Assembly (NCBI RefSeq): GCF_019402665.1
Contig: NZ_VSST01000069.1
Location: forward strand, 1-60,177
DNA: 60,177 nucleotides
Source of the DNA: Bradyrhizobium canariense
GTDB lineage: Bacteria; Pseudomonadota; Alphaproteobacteria; Rhizobiales; Xanthobacteraceae
Reading direction: 5' to 3'
Every line of letters begins with the position of its first letter. Position 1 is the stretch's first letter. Shown here in pieces: positions 53,093 through 60,177 of the stretch. Position numbers and translations under genes: made by a program. The notes beneath the pieces are model-generated. The model searched no databases. It was given only the letters and a program-made list of their open reading frames with translations, and was not told the DNA's origin.

Positions 53093-54225
53093 GCTTTATC
53101 ACCGGCGTCGGCCTCACGCCTTTCGGCAAGCACGAAGGCTCGTCCTCGCTGGACCTGATGAGTAAGGCCGCGCAGGCCGCGCTCGACGATGCCGGGCTCG
53201 AGCGCGCCGAGATCGACGGCATCCTCTGCGGCTACTCCACCGTTTCGCCGCACATCATGCTGGCGACCGTCTTTGCCGAGCATTTTGGCATCCGCCCCAG
53301 TTACGCCCATGCCGTCCAGGTCGGCGGCGCGACCGGGCTCGCGATGACCATGCTCGCCCATCATCTCGTCGAAGCAGGCGTCGCCCGCAATGTGCTCGTC
53401 GTCGCAGGCGAGAACCGTCTCACCGGGCAGAGCCGCGATGCCTCGATCCAGGCGCTGGCGCAGGTCGGCCATCCCGATTACGAAGTGCCGCTCGGACCGA
53501 CGATTCCCGCCTATTACGGCCTGGTCGCGAACAGGTACATGCACGAATACGGCGTGACGGAAGAAGACCTTGCCGAATTCGCGGTGCTGATGCGCACCCA
53601 CGCCTGCACTCATCCCGGTGCGCAATTCCAAGATCGCATCGAGGTCGCCGACGTCATGGCCTCGAAGCCGGTGGCGATGCCGCTGAAGCTGCTCGATTGC
53701 TGCCCGGTGTCCGACGGCGGCGCAGCCTTCGTCGTTAGCCGCGAGCGGACCGGAGAGGCCGGCGTGCGCATTCGCGGCTGTGCCCAGGCCCATACCCATC
53801 AGCACGTCACTGCAGCGCCCGCCCTGAGCGAGCTCGGCGCGGAGATCTCCGTCGGCCGCGCCAAGGAGGCGACCGGCCTTGCGATCTCCGACGTGCGCTA
53901 CGCCGCGATCTATGACAGCTTTACGATCACGCTCGCGATGCTGCTGGAAGACCTTGGCCTTGCTGGCCGGGGCGAGGCAGCCGCGCGCGTGCGCGCAGGC
54001 CATTTCAGCCGCGACGGCGCGATGCCGCTGAACACCCATGGCGGCCTGCTCAGCTACGGTCATTGCGGCGTCGGTGGCGCGATGGCGCATCTTGTCGAAA
54101 CGCATCTGCAGATGACGGGGCGGGCGACGAATCGTCAAGTGCGTGACGCCTCGATCGCGCTCCTGCACGGCGACGGCGGCGTGCTGTCGTCTCACGTCAG
54201 CATGTTCCTGGAGCGGGTGCGATGA
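53089..54225 (+). CDS. thiolase-like protein without catalytic cysteines (Ltp-type)
   Basis: A 378-residue thiolase-fold protein. Where the thiolase at 50245 has ACATG, this has GGATG, so the nucleophile is Gly80, and HDCFT is replaced by YDSFT, so the second Cys and the His are gone too. GGLLSYGHCGVGG remains. This pattern is that of lipid-transfer-protein thiolases such as Ltp2, which act with DUF35 partners as retro-aldolases in steroid side-chain cleavage, rather than of true thiolases. A DUF35 gene overlaps it downstream by four bases, and a CoA-transferase gene upstream. Confidence 0.82.
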   Translation: MSFITGVGLTPFGKHEGSSSLDLMSKAAQAALDDAGLERAEIDGILCGYSTVSPHIMLATVFAEHFGIRPSYAHAVQVGGATGLAMTMLAHHLVEAGVARNVLVVAGENRLTGQSRDASIQALAQVGHPDYEVPLGPTIPAYYGLVANRYMHEYGVTEEDLAEFAVLMRTHACTHPGAQFQDRIEVADVMASKPVAMPLKLLDCCPVSDGGAAFVVSRERTGEAGVRIRGCAQAHTHQHVTAAPALSELGAEISVGRAKEATGLAISDVRYAAIYDSFTITLAMLLEDLGLAGRGEAAARVRAGHFSRDGAMPLNTHGGLLSYGHCGVGGAMAHLVETHLQMTGRATNRQVRDASIALLHGDGGVLSSHVSMFLERVR

Positions 54226-54581
54226 GCGAGCGAATCGCGGATTGGACCCAAGGTGTGCAAGTCATCACCTTTCAGACCTGCACCTCCTGCAGCCATGTGC
54301 AGTATTTCCATCGCGCCTTCTGCGCCGCCTGCGGTGCGCCCGATCCGCGCGAGCAGCGTGCCAGCGGCAAGGGCAGGGTCTACGCGACGTCGCTGGTCTG
54401 CCGCGCCGCGACGCCTGAGACGCGGCCGCACGTGCCCTTCAACATCCTGCTGGTCGATTGCGCCGAGGGTTTTCGCATGATGGCGCATGGTGAGAATGAT
54501 CTCGCCATCGGCGATGAGGTCAGTGCGAGCTTCAAACCGTTCGCTGGCAGGCTGGTGCCGTTCTTCGCCAAAGATGGATAG
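54222..54581 (+). CDS. DUF35/OB-fold zinc-ribbon acyl-CoA-binding protein
   Basis: A 119-residue protein with a rubredoxin-like zinc ribbon (Cys20, Cys23, Cys34, Cys37: CTSC...CAAC) and a C-terminal OB fold (GRVYATSLVC, NILLVDCAEGF, DEVSASFKPF). DUF35 proteins partner with thiolase-fold enzymes. Its ATG overlaps the stop of the Cys-less thiolase gene, so a complex is likely. Confidence 0.88.
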   Translation: MSERIADWTQGVQVITFQTCTSCSHVQYFHRAFCAACGAPDPREQRASGKGRVYATSLVCRAATPETRPHVPFNILLVDCAEGFRMMAHGENDLAIGDEVSASFKPFAGRLVPFFAKDG

Positions 54582-54601
54582 TGAAATTTGGATGCTCGAA
54601 T

Positions 54602-54686
54602 GTAGCCCGGATGGAGCGCAGCGAAATCCGGAATTTTCACCTCACCGATAGACTTTCCCGATTGCGCTTCGCTCCATCCGGGCTAC
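54602..54686. repeat. palindromic repeat (GTAGCCCGGATGGAGCG type)
   Basis: GTAGCCCGGATGGAGCG (54602-54618) and CGCTCCATCCGGGCTAC (54670-54686) are perfect 17-base inverted arms. It follows the DUF35 gene and is adjacent to another repeat of a different family. Confidence 0.75.
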
Positions 54687-54706
54687 TGCAAAGCCAGCGG
54701 TGGGAT

Positions 54707-54792
54707 TCGTCATTCGGGGGCGGTCCTGAGAGACCGAGCCTGGAACGGGAATTCTGGGCCTGGCCTGTGCGAGGGCCACCCCGGAATGACGA
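54707..54792. repeat. palindromic repeat (TCGTCATTCSGGGG type)
   Basis: TCGTCATTCGGGGGCGGTCC at the left and GGCCACCCCGGAATGACGA at the right are inverted arms with few mismatches. The right end matches the stretch at 53057-53073 inside the CoA-transferase gene at 16 of 17 bases. Confidence 0.65.
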
Positions 54793-54813
54793 AAGCTCTC
54801 ACCCGACTCTTAA

Positions 54814-54915
54814 CTAGCGCCCGTAGAACAGGATGCTGGCGATGACGAGCATCGCCATCACCGCCAGCATATGCGCGAGCGCCTCCGAGGCCGCCCCCTT
54901 GGTGGCTTCCTTCAT
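54814..54915 (-). CDS. 33-residue small membrane protein
   Basis: A short frame beginning MKEATKGAASEALAHMLAV, followed by a hydrophobic segment (VMAMLVIASILFY) and ending GR. AGGGAGAAAATGGC precedes the ATG, a good ribosome-binding site. It lies in the gap between a palindromic repeat and the CMD gene, on the opposite strand. The pattern of a polar helix and one membrane segment fits known bacterial micropeptides, but no role is known. Confidence 0.5.
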   Translation of the reverse strand: MKEATKGAASEALAHMLAVMAMLVIASILFYGR

Positions 54916-55186
54916 GCCATTTTCTCCCTAGACTTGGGCGTGACTCATCGATGCGCGGTTAGCGCCCAACGGCCAATTGTTTTTACTCGGAACACCCCTT
55001 GCGAGTATCCGCCGCGATCAAGTCCCCACGCGGCGAATATCGACTGTACCAAGGTCGTTCAGCAATGCGGCGGCATTTTGACTCGATGTTGTTGCTCCTG
55101 CGGACGCGCAAGAATACAGTTTCGTGGAACTTTCGCCGCTAACGACAAAAAGCATTAAAGGCTTAGGGAAAAACTTCAGGAAAATC

Positions 55187-55714
55187 ATGGCCCGCATCAA
55201 CTACAGCGACCCGTCCAAGGCATCCGACCGCACCCGCGAGATCCTCGACAAGAACCGCAACGCCAACATCTTCCGGATGATGTCGCATTCGCCGAGCTAT
55301 TTCGAGCAGTACTGCCGGCTCGGCGGCGCCATCCGTCACAAGGGCGAGCTCGATCCGATCGTGCGCGAACTCGCGATCACCCGCACCGGAATTTTGTGCG
55401 AGGCGCCGTACGAGATCGTCGCGCACAAGCGCATCGGCAAGAATGTCGGCGTCACCGACGAGCAGAACGAAGCGCTCGAGAACTGGCAGGACGCCAAGTG
55501 CTTCGACGAGGTGCAGCGTGCCGCGCTCGCCTTCACCGACGAGATCGTGAAATTGAACAAGCCGACCGCGGCGATCTTCAACGCGATCGCATCGAAGCTG
55601 ACACCCGCCGCACTCGTCGAGTTGCAGCTTTCGGTCGGCTTCTACATCATGACGTCAAAGTTTTTGGAGACGTTTGAGATCGATCTTCAGCCGGTCACGG
55701 AAGTGGTTGGCTGA
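55187..55714 (+). CDS. carboxymuconolactone decarboxylase (AhpD-like) family protein
   Basis: A 175-residue all-helical protein of the CMD fold. The core block IVRELAITRTGILCEAPYEIVAHKRIGK (in parts) has the family's Glu-Cys-His pattern, but only one cysteine, so it lacks the CxxC of AhpD peroxidase partners. The function may be gamma-lactone decarboxylation or peroxide-related, and cannot be decided. AGGAAAAT precedes the ATG. The 271-base gap before it holds no other plus-strand gene. The MazG-like gene follows after 25 bases. Confidence 0.85.
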   Translation: MARINYSDPSKASDRTREILDKNRNANIFRMMSHSPSYFEQYCRLGGAIRHKGELDPIVRELAITRTGILCEAPYEIVAHKRIGKNVGVTDEQNEALENWQDAKCFDEVQRAALAFTDEIVKLNKPTAAIFNAIASKLTPAALVELQLSVGFYIMTSKFLETFEIDLQPVTEVVG

Positions 55715-55739
55715 TCCAAAGCCGCGGCGAGGGATGCCG

Positions 55740-56042
55740 ATGACGATCGATGAATATGCGGCCTGGGCCGCCACCGTTGCAAAAGTCGATGAGCATCCGT
55801 CCAACGAACGGCTGTCCTATCTGGGCCTCGGTCTCGCCGGCGAATCCGGCGAGGTCGCCGAGCACATCAAGAAGCTGCTGCGCGATGACTGGCTCGACCA
55901 GGCAGGCCTCGTCGAAGAGCTCGGCGATGTCATCTATTACTGGGCCTGCCTATGCGCAGCGACCGGCCAGCAGCCGTCCGAATTGCTCAAGGCGAGTGCG
56001 GCCAAGATTAATCGGCGGATCAGTGAGGCGGCGGGCCGCTAG
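55740..56042 (+). CDS. MazG-like nucleotide pyrophosphohydrolase
   Basis: A 100-residue all-alpha NTP pyrophosphatase domain. The metal-binding residues are Glu35 and Glu38 (GESGEVAEH) and Glu60 and Asp63 (VEELGDVIYYW). It should hydrolyse nucleoside triphosphates, perhaps non-canonical ones, to monophosphates. GAGGG lies six bases before the ATG at 55740; an ATG at 55734 has none. It ends six bases before the convergent glutaminase stop. Confidence 0.85.
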   Translation: MTIDEYAAWAATVAKVDEHPSNERLSYLGLGLAGESGEVAEHIKKLLRDDWLDQAGLVEELGDVIYYWACLCAATGQQPSELLKASAAKINRRISEAAGR

Positions 56043-56047
56043 GCCGC

Positions 56048-57895
56048 TCAGGTCGAGGTCAAGATATCCACCCTGGCGTTGGCGACGATCAGACGGTCGG
56101 CGAGAAGCTGCGCAAGATTGCGCATGATGCGTTCGCTGGCGTGCGGGTGCTGCTTGCGGAAGCGCTCGAACGCTTTCAGGGGCGCTTCGAACGCGGTCGC
56201 TGCCATGTCCACGAACACGTCGGCGGAGCGAGTGGTCTCGATCAGGGCCATTTCGCCGAAGGCCATGCCGGCGGTGAGCGTCGCCAGCCGCACGCCGTCG
56301 GGCAGCGTGACATGCACGGCGCCGCTGCGCAGGAAGAACAGAGCATCGGCGGGATCGCCCGTGGTGAGGATCTTTGTCCCGGATTGATAGGTCCGGATCG
56401 TGCAGATCGAGGCGAGGTCGGTCAGCTCTTCCTCGCTCATGCCGGCCAGCAGCGGCTGTTCGGCAAGCTCGGTGGTCTCGTGGAAATCGATCGAGCCTCC
56501 GTACCGATAGATGATCTGGTCTTCGGCCCATTCGATCGCGGTGTCGAGCAAATAGAAGTCGCGGACGTTCTTGAGCTCGGCGGTCCATTCCCGCAGGCTG
56601 TCCCATTCCTTGGAGGCGCGCCTGACGCCGGACAGTACGACGGTCACATTCAGCGCCGCCAGCTCCTCGAACGCTTCGGCTACCAGCCGCGCCCCGGCGC
56701 GGGTGGTGGAGGTGACGCGGTGGAGATCGAAGATCACGAATTGCGGCCGCGGCCGGCCCGCAAGGCGGCGCGAGACATAGTCGACCGCCGACAGCGACAG
56801 TGTGCCGACCAGCTCGATGATCCGCACCTCCTGCTCATGCGCCGCGAGAATATCGCGCTCCTGTGGGCGGCGCACGCGCCGCGACGGGCTCTTGCCGATG
56901 TCGTAATCGGCGATGACGGCATTGCGCGCATCGTCACTGCGGTTGAGCATGTGCAAATCGTAGTGCGAGGACAGCGCCTCGCAGACCTTGATGCCGCGCA
57001 CGCTGTTGCCATGCTTGTCGAGCCTTGGCGAATAGCTGCCGAGCCCGAGGCGCGCGGGGAGGGCTGCGAGAATTCCGCCGCCGACGCCGCTCTTGGCGGG
57101 GATGCCGATCCGGTAGATCCATTCGCCGGCATAGTCGTACATGCCCGACGACGTCATCACCGACAGCGTGCGCGAGATTGCGTAAGGCGTCAGCACCTGC
57201 TCGCCTGTGACCGGGTTGACGCCGCGGTTGGCGAGTGTTGCCGCCATCACCGCGATGTCGCGCGCGGTGACCAGCACCGCGCATTGCCGGAAATAGACGT
57301 CGAGCACGGCAGCGACATTGTCCGAGATCACCGCGTTGGTCTTGAGGAGATAGCCGATGGCGCGGTTGCGGTCGCCGGTCTGGCTTTCGGAAGCGTAGAC
57401 GGCCTCGTCGACGGCGAGGCCGCGGCCGGCAAAACGACTGAGCGCGAGGCGAATTTGCTCGAAGGCGTCCGTACCCTTGCTGTCGTGGATCAGCCCCGTG
57501 CAGGCGATCGCGCCGGCATTGACCATCGGGTTGAACGGATGGTTCTCCGAGTTGAGCCGGATCGAGTTGAAGGGATCGCCTGAAGGCTCGACGCCGATCG
57601 CGCTCTCGACCCTGTTTGCGCCGAGCAGGTCCAGCGCGAGTGCGAACACGAACGGCTTTGACATCGAGTGGATGGTGAAGGGCGCCCTGGAGTCGCCGAC
57701 CTCGTAGACATGACCGTCCAGGGTCGCGAGGCTGATGCCGAAACAGGCAGGATCGGCCTTGCCGAGCTCGGGAATGTAGTCGGCGACCGCGCCCGAGGTC
57801 TCCGCCGAGAATTCGCTGAGGCAATTGTCCAGAAACCGCAGCAAAGGCGGCTTGGAGCGGGTCCAGGCGGTGGCGAGAGGCGAAAGCTGTTTCAT
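56048..57895 (-). CDS. glsA: glutaminase fused to STAS and cNMP-binding domains
   Basis: A 615-residue fusion. Residues about 1-310 form a serine-dependent glutaminase with Ser77-x-x-Lys80 (IHSMSKPF), NPMVNAGAIACTG and PAKSGVGGGILAALP, converting glutamine to glutamate and ammonia. Residues about 345-445 look like a STAS domain (RIIELVGTLSLSAVDYV, FVIFDLHRVTSTTRAGARL, in parts). Residues about 470-600 form a cyclic-nucleotide-binding domain with FGEMALIETTRSADV, whose Glu and Arg fit cAMP/cGMP binding. Usual glutaminases are about 310 residues. The order implies second-messenger control of glutamine hydrolysis. It lies 22 bases after the TRAP permease gene. Confidence 0.9.
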   Translation of the reverse strand: MKQLSPLATAWTRSKPPLLRFLDNCLSEFSAETSGAVADYIPELGKADPACFGISLATLDGHVYEVGDSRAPFTIHSMSKPFVFALALDLLGANRVESAIGVEPSGDPFNSIRLNSENHPFNPMVNAGAIACTGLIHDSKGTDAFEQIRLALSRFAGRGLAVDEAVYASESQTGDRNRAIGYLLKTNAVISDNVAAVLDVYFRQCAVLVTARDIAVMAATLANRGVNPVTGEQVLTPYAISRTLSVMTSSGMYDYAGEWIYRIGIPAKSGVGGGILAALPARLGLGSYSPRLDKHGNSVRGIKVCEALSSHYDLHMLNRSDDARNAVIADYDIGKSPSRRVRRPQERDILAAHEQEVRIIELVGTLSLSAVDYVSRRLAGRPRPQFVIFDLHRVTSTTRAGARLVAEAFEELAALNVTVVLSGVRRASKEWDSLREWTAELKNVRDFYLLDTAIEWAEDQIIYRYGGSIDFHETTELAEQPLLAGMSEEELTDLASICTIRTYQSGTKILTTGDPADALFFLRSGAVHVTLPDGVRLATLTAGMAFGEMALIETTRSADVFVDMAATAFEAPLKAFERFRKQHPHASERIMRNLAQLLADRLIVANARVDILTST

Positions 57896-57917
57896 CGCCT
57901 CTCTTTGTGCAACGCAA

Positions 57918-59990
57918 TCAGGGCACGCGCAACCCGTCCGGCACCATGGTCTGCCGCCGGACCAGCAGCAGGGCGAGCAAAACCGTGGGGACGAGGATGG
58001 CGAGGCCGAGCAGCGTCACCTGCATCTGCGACAGCGGCATGATGCCGCCGCCGGGGGTGGCCACCACGAACCCGCCGATCACCAGCAGTACGCGGATCGG
58101 CCATTCCAGCGCACCGGCGCCGCGGAGATCGCCAACGAAGGGCTGGTAGCCCTGAATGCCGCCGCAGATGAACAGCGTGCCGAACGCCGCGAGCGCCATC
58201 AGCCCGAGACCGGCGAGATAGGGGCTCGGCCCCTGCAGCACCAGCGCGGGATTGAGCACGAAGAAGAACGGGATGAAATAGATGATGCTGCCGACCCACA
58301 TCGATTCCCAGCCCGTCTTCATCGCCGGCGAACCGGCAATGCCTGCGGCCGCGAACGAGGCGATCGCGACCGGCGGGGTGATCGACGACAGCATGCCCCA
58401 GTAGAAGATGAACATGTGCACGGCCATCTTGTTCAGCCCGAGTTTCTCCAGCGCCGGTGCGACCAGGATGGCGAGGAAGATGTAGCAGGCCGTCGTGGTC
58501 AACCCGAGGCCGAGGATCAGGCTGGTGAGGGCGCACATGCCGAGCAGCAGGAACGGATTGTCACCCGCAATGCGCAGCAGGTCGTTGGCAAGGCTCGACA
58601 CCACGCCTGTCATCGAGAAGGCGCCGATCAGCAGGCCGCAGCCGGCGAGGATGCCGACAAGCTCGACGAAGGTGCGGCCGTTGACCTCGAGGAATTTGCC
58701 GATGGTCGCGACAGTCCAGCGCGTGTCCTTCGAGAACAGCTGGTTGAGGACCAGAAGCAGGGCGGTAGCGTAGAACGGCGCATGGCTCTCGCGCTTGAAG
58801 TAGAGCAGCATCACGATCAGCAGCGCGATGACGAAGACGTAGTACCAGCCGTCCTTGATTGTATCCATGACCCGCGGCAGCTCCGCGCGCGGAATGCCCT
58901 TCAGCCCGTGTCGTGCGGCGTAGGAATCGACCTGCATGAACAAGCCGACGTAATAGAGCGCGGCGGGAATGATGGCCGCAATCGCGACGTCGGCGTAGCT
59001 GACATTGAGGAACTGCGCGATCACGAACGCGGTCGCACCCATCACCGGCGGAGCCAGCACCGCGCCGGTCGAGGCACACGCCTCGATCGCGCCGGCGTAG
59101 GAGGCGCGGAAGCCGCTCTTCTTCATCACCGGAATGGTCATGGTGCCGGCGGTGAGCACGTTGGAGATGATCGAGCCCGACATCATGCCGAGCAGGCCGC
59201 TGGCGAAGATGCAGACCTTCGCCGCGCCGCCGCGGAAGGTGCCGCACAGCGCGAAGGCGAGATTGATGAAGAACTTTCCGGCGCCGGTCATCATCAGCGC
59301 CGTGCCGAATACCAGGAAGCCGATCACGGTGTCGGCAAACGCCTGGATGGGAATGCCGAGGCTCTCGCCCGACAGCACGTGATAGGCGGTCGCCTGCTCC
59401 AGCGTCGATTGTGTGCCGCGGAACGGCCCGAGCCAGCTGGATTCCGCGAACAGCGGATAGACGGTGAAGGGGAGCACGCTCAGCAGCAGGCTCCAGCCCC
59501 CGGTCCGCCGCAGCGCCTCCATCAGCATCACCCACATCACGAGACCCGCCGCGGTCACGCTGTTCGGCGCGCCGCCGAATTCCCAGCCGGCCTCCGCGGC
59601 TTTGCGCACGTTCAACATCAGCAGCAGCGCCGCGGCAAAAGTTACGACGAAGCAGAGAAGGTCGTACCAGGGAATGCGGTCGAGCGGCGCGCGCGGGGTT
59701 CCCGGGAAGATCAGGAACGTGAACGGCAGCATCAGGGCGATCAGGAGATAGAAATACTCCGTGTTGAGCTGGGTGTAGCCGACGAAGAAGCGCAGCGAGA
59801 ATTGCTGGTTGATGCAGAGCAGGATGGTCGCGGCGGTCGCGACGACGAGCGTCCAGCGCCACGCGCCGCGCAAGCTTCGCACGCGCGTGACCTCCGCTTC
59901 CTGCATGTTGGCGGCGGCGCCATGCGGGTCCTCGAACACGATCCGCTTGCCCTCGTCCTGCGGAGCGGTGGATTCTGAAGCAGACGACAT
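57918..59990 (-). CDS. TRAP transporter fused permease (DctQM-type)
   Basis: A 690-residue permease combining the small and large TRAP subunits, with about 16 membrane segments. The opening has a charged stretch, then the Q-like segments, and the large-subunit blocks KFFINLAFALCGTFRGGAAKV (in parts), TAGTMTIPVMKKSGF and GLGLTTTACYIFLAILVAPAL (in parts). Fused permeases usually work with TAXI binding proteins, for which glutamate/glutamine is a known substrate; no binding-protein gene is in the window, and it may lie beyond 60177. Co-transcription with glutaminase suggests uptake of glutamine or a related compound. Confidence 0.9.
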   Translation of the reverse strand: MSSASESTAPQDEGKRIVFEDPHGAAANMQEAEVTRVRSLRGAWRWTLVVATAATILLCINQQFSLRFFVGYTQLNTEYFYLLIALMLPFTFLIFPGTPRAPLDRIPWYDLLCFVVTFAAALLLMLNVRKAAEAGWEFGGAPNSVTAAGLVMWVMLMEALRRTGGWSLLLSVLPFTVYPLFAESSWLGPFRGTQSTLEQATAYHVLSGESLGIPIQAFADTVIGFLVFGTALMMTGAGKFFINLAFALCGTFRGGAAKVCIFASGLLGMMSGSIISNVLTAGTMTIPVMKKSGFRASYAGAIEACASTGAVLAPPVMGATAFVIAQFLNVSYADVAIAAIIPAALYYVGLFMQVDSYAARHGLKGIPRAELPRVMDTIKDGWYYVFVIALLIVMLLYFKRESHAPFYATALLLVLNQLFSKDTRWTVATIGKFLEVNGRTFVELVGILAGCGLLIGAFSMTGVVSSLANDLLRIAGDNPFLLLGMCALTSLILGLGLTTTACYIFLAILVAPALEKLGLNKMAVHMFIFYWGMLSSITPPVAIASFAAAGIAGSPAMKTGWESMWVGSIIYFIPFFFVLNPALVLQGPSPYLAGLGLMALAAFGTLFICGGIQGYQPFVGDLRGAGALEWPIRVLLVIGGFVVATPGGGIMPLSQMQVTLLGLAILVPTVLLALLLVRRQTMVPDGLRVP

Positions 59991-60060
59991 GATCGACCCC
60001 GCGCGTGGGTTGCTAAGTGCTGACGAATGCGAATGGGTTGAAGCGGTCGGGCCGTGGGCT

Positions 60061-60177
60061 CCTCAACCTCTCCCGCTTGCTTTGCGGGAGAGGTTGCGCC
60101 GAAGGCGGGTGAGGGCTCTCTCCTCTGGGGGAATCCCAACGTTGAGGCACCCTCTCCCCAACCCTCTCCCGCAAGCG
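60061..60177. repeat. palindromic repeat (CTCTCCCGC type), cut by window end
   Basis: AACCTCTCCCGC (60065-60076) pairs perfectly with GCGGGAGAGGTT (60084-60095), and a related CACCCTCTCCCCAACCCTCT unit follows to the window end. The rest of 59991-60177 shows no gene that I can support. Confidence 0.6.

Noticed and set aside
57825..59978. 717-codon open frame on the plus strand opposite the TRAP permease
   Set aside because: It is a low-complexity, Arg/Gln/His-rich translation of the antisense strand of a clear membrane permease, as is usual in high-G+C DNA.

Overview
The window reads as chromosomal DNA of a Bradyrhizobium-like alphaproteobacterium. The reasons are the high G+C content with strong G/C third-position bias, DUF6894 and IalB-family proteins, HTH regulators of a type common in that genus, an Irr-box-like iron element, and several intergenic palindromic repeats of the kind scattered through Bradyrhizobium genomes. 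This placement is an inference; no 16S gene is present. I found no transposase, integrase, phage gene, CRISPR array or rRNA. One tRNA (Gln, anticodon CTG) is present.

Layout. (1) 59-4970: acyl-CoA dehydrogenase and acyl-CoA ligase, divergent from a Baeyer-Villiger-type monooxygenase. (2) 5010-8115: lytic transglycosylase with terminator, small unknown genes including a translationally coupled 27/30-codon pair on the minus strand, a MaoC protein and a secreted unknown. (3) 8436-13622: a regulator array (LuxR-type, AraC-type, DUF6894, then two tandem-duplicated LuxR-type genes, the first of which has lost its stop codon). (4) 13853-20406: two small overlapping genes, a TSUP permease, and a MexEF-like RND pump divergent from a TetR regulator. 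(5) 20428-24182: amidase, RNase Z, tRNA-Gln, DUF1428 and an arylsulfatase remnant. (6) 24196-29757: IalB protein, a second (MdtAB-like) RND pump and a small unknown. (7) 29800-35702: iron uptake operon (TonB-dependent receptor, PKHD hydroxylase, ExbB, ExbD, TonB) behind three TTTAGAA repeats. (8) 35750-38135: M50 protease, GFA protein and serine hydrolase. (9) 38162-50185: a sugar/sugar-acid catabolic locus. (10) 50245-54581: thiolase, CoA-transferase, Cys-less thiolase-like protein and DUF35 protein. (11) 54602-56042: two palindromic repeats, a 33-codon membrane-protein gene, a CMD-family protein and a MazG-like protein. (12) 56048-59990: a TRAP permease followed by a glutaminase-STAS-cNMP fusion.

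How genes work together. The locus in (9) has a LacI regulator, a complete CUT1 ABC importer, a xylonate-dehydratase-like IlvD/Edd enzyme, two SDR dehydrogenases, a DenD-like dehydrogenase, a KDG-type kinase and a KDPG-type aldolase. It could import an aldose or sugar acid, oxidise and dehydrate it to a 2-keto-3-deoxy acid, phosphorylate it and cleave it. Two 14-bp LacI-type operators flank lacI, one of them lying over a consensus -35 element ahead of the ABC operon. The iron operon combines receptor and energiser in one transcript. The thiolase-like/DUF35 pair has lost all thiolase cysteines and resembles the retro-aldolase pairs of steroid side-chain degradation.

The regions I consider most worth a second look are the sugar-acid locus with its operators, the Cys-less thiolase/DUF35/CoA-transferase module, the glutaminase fusion with the TRAP permease, the tandem LuxR pair with stop loss, and the small coupled ORFs at 6702-6874. 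All functional assignments come from motif reading by eye; no database search was run.
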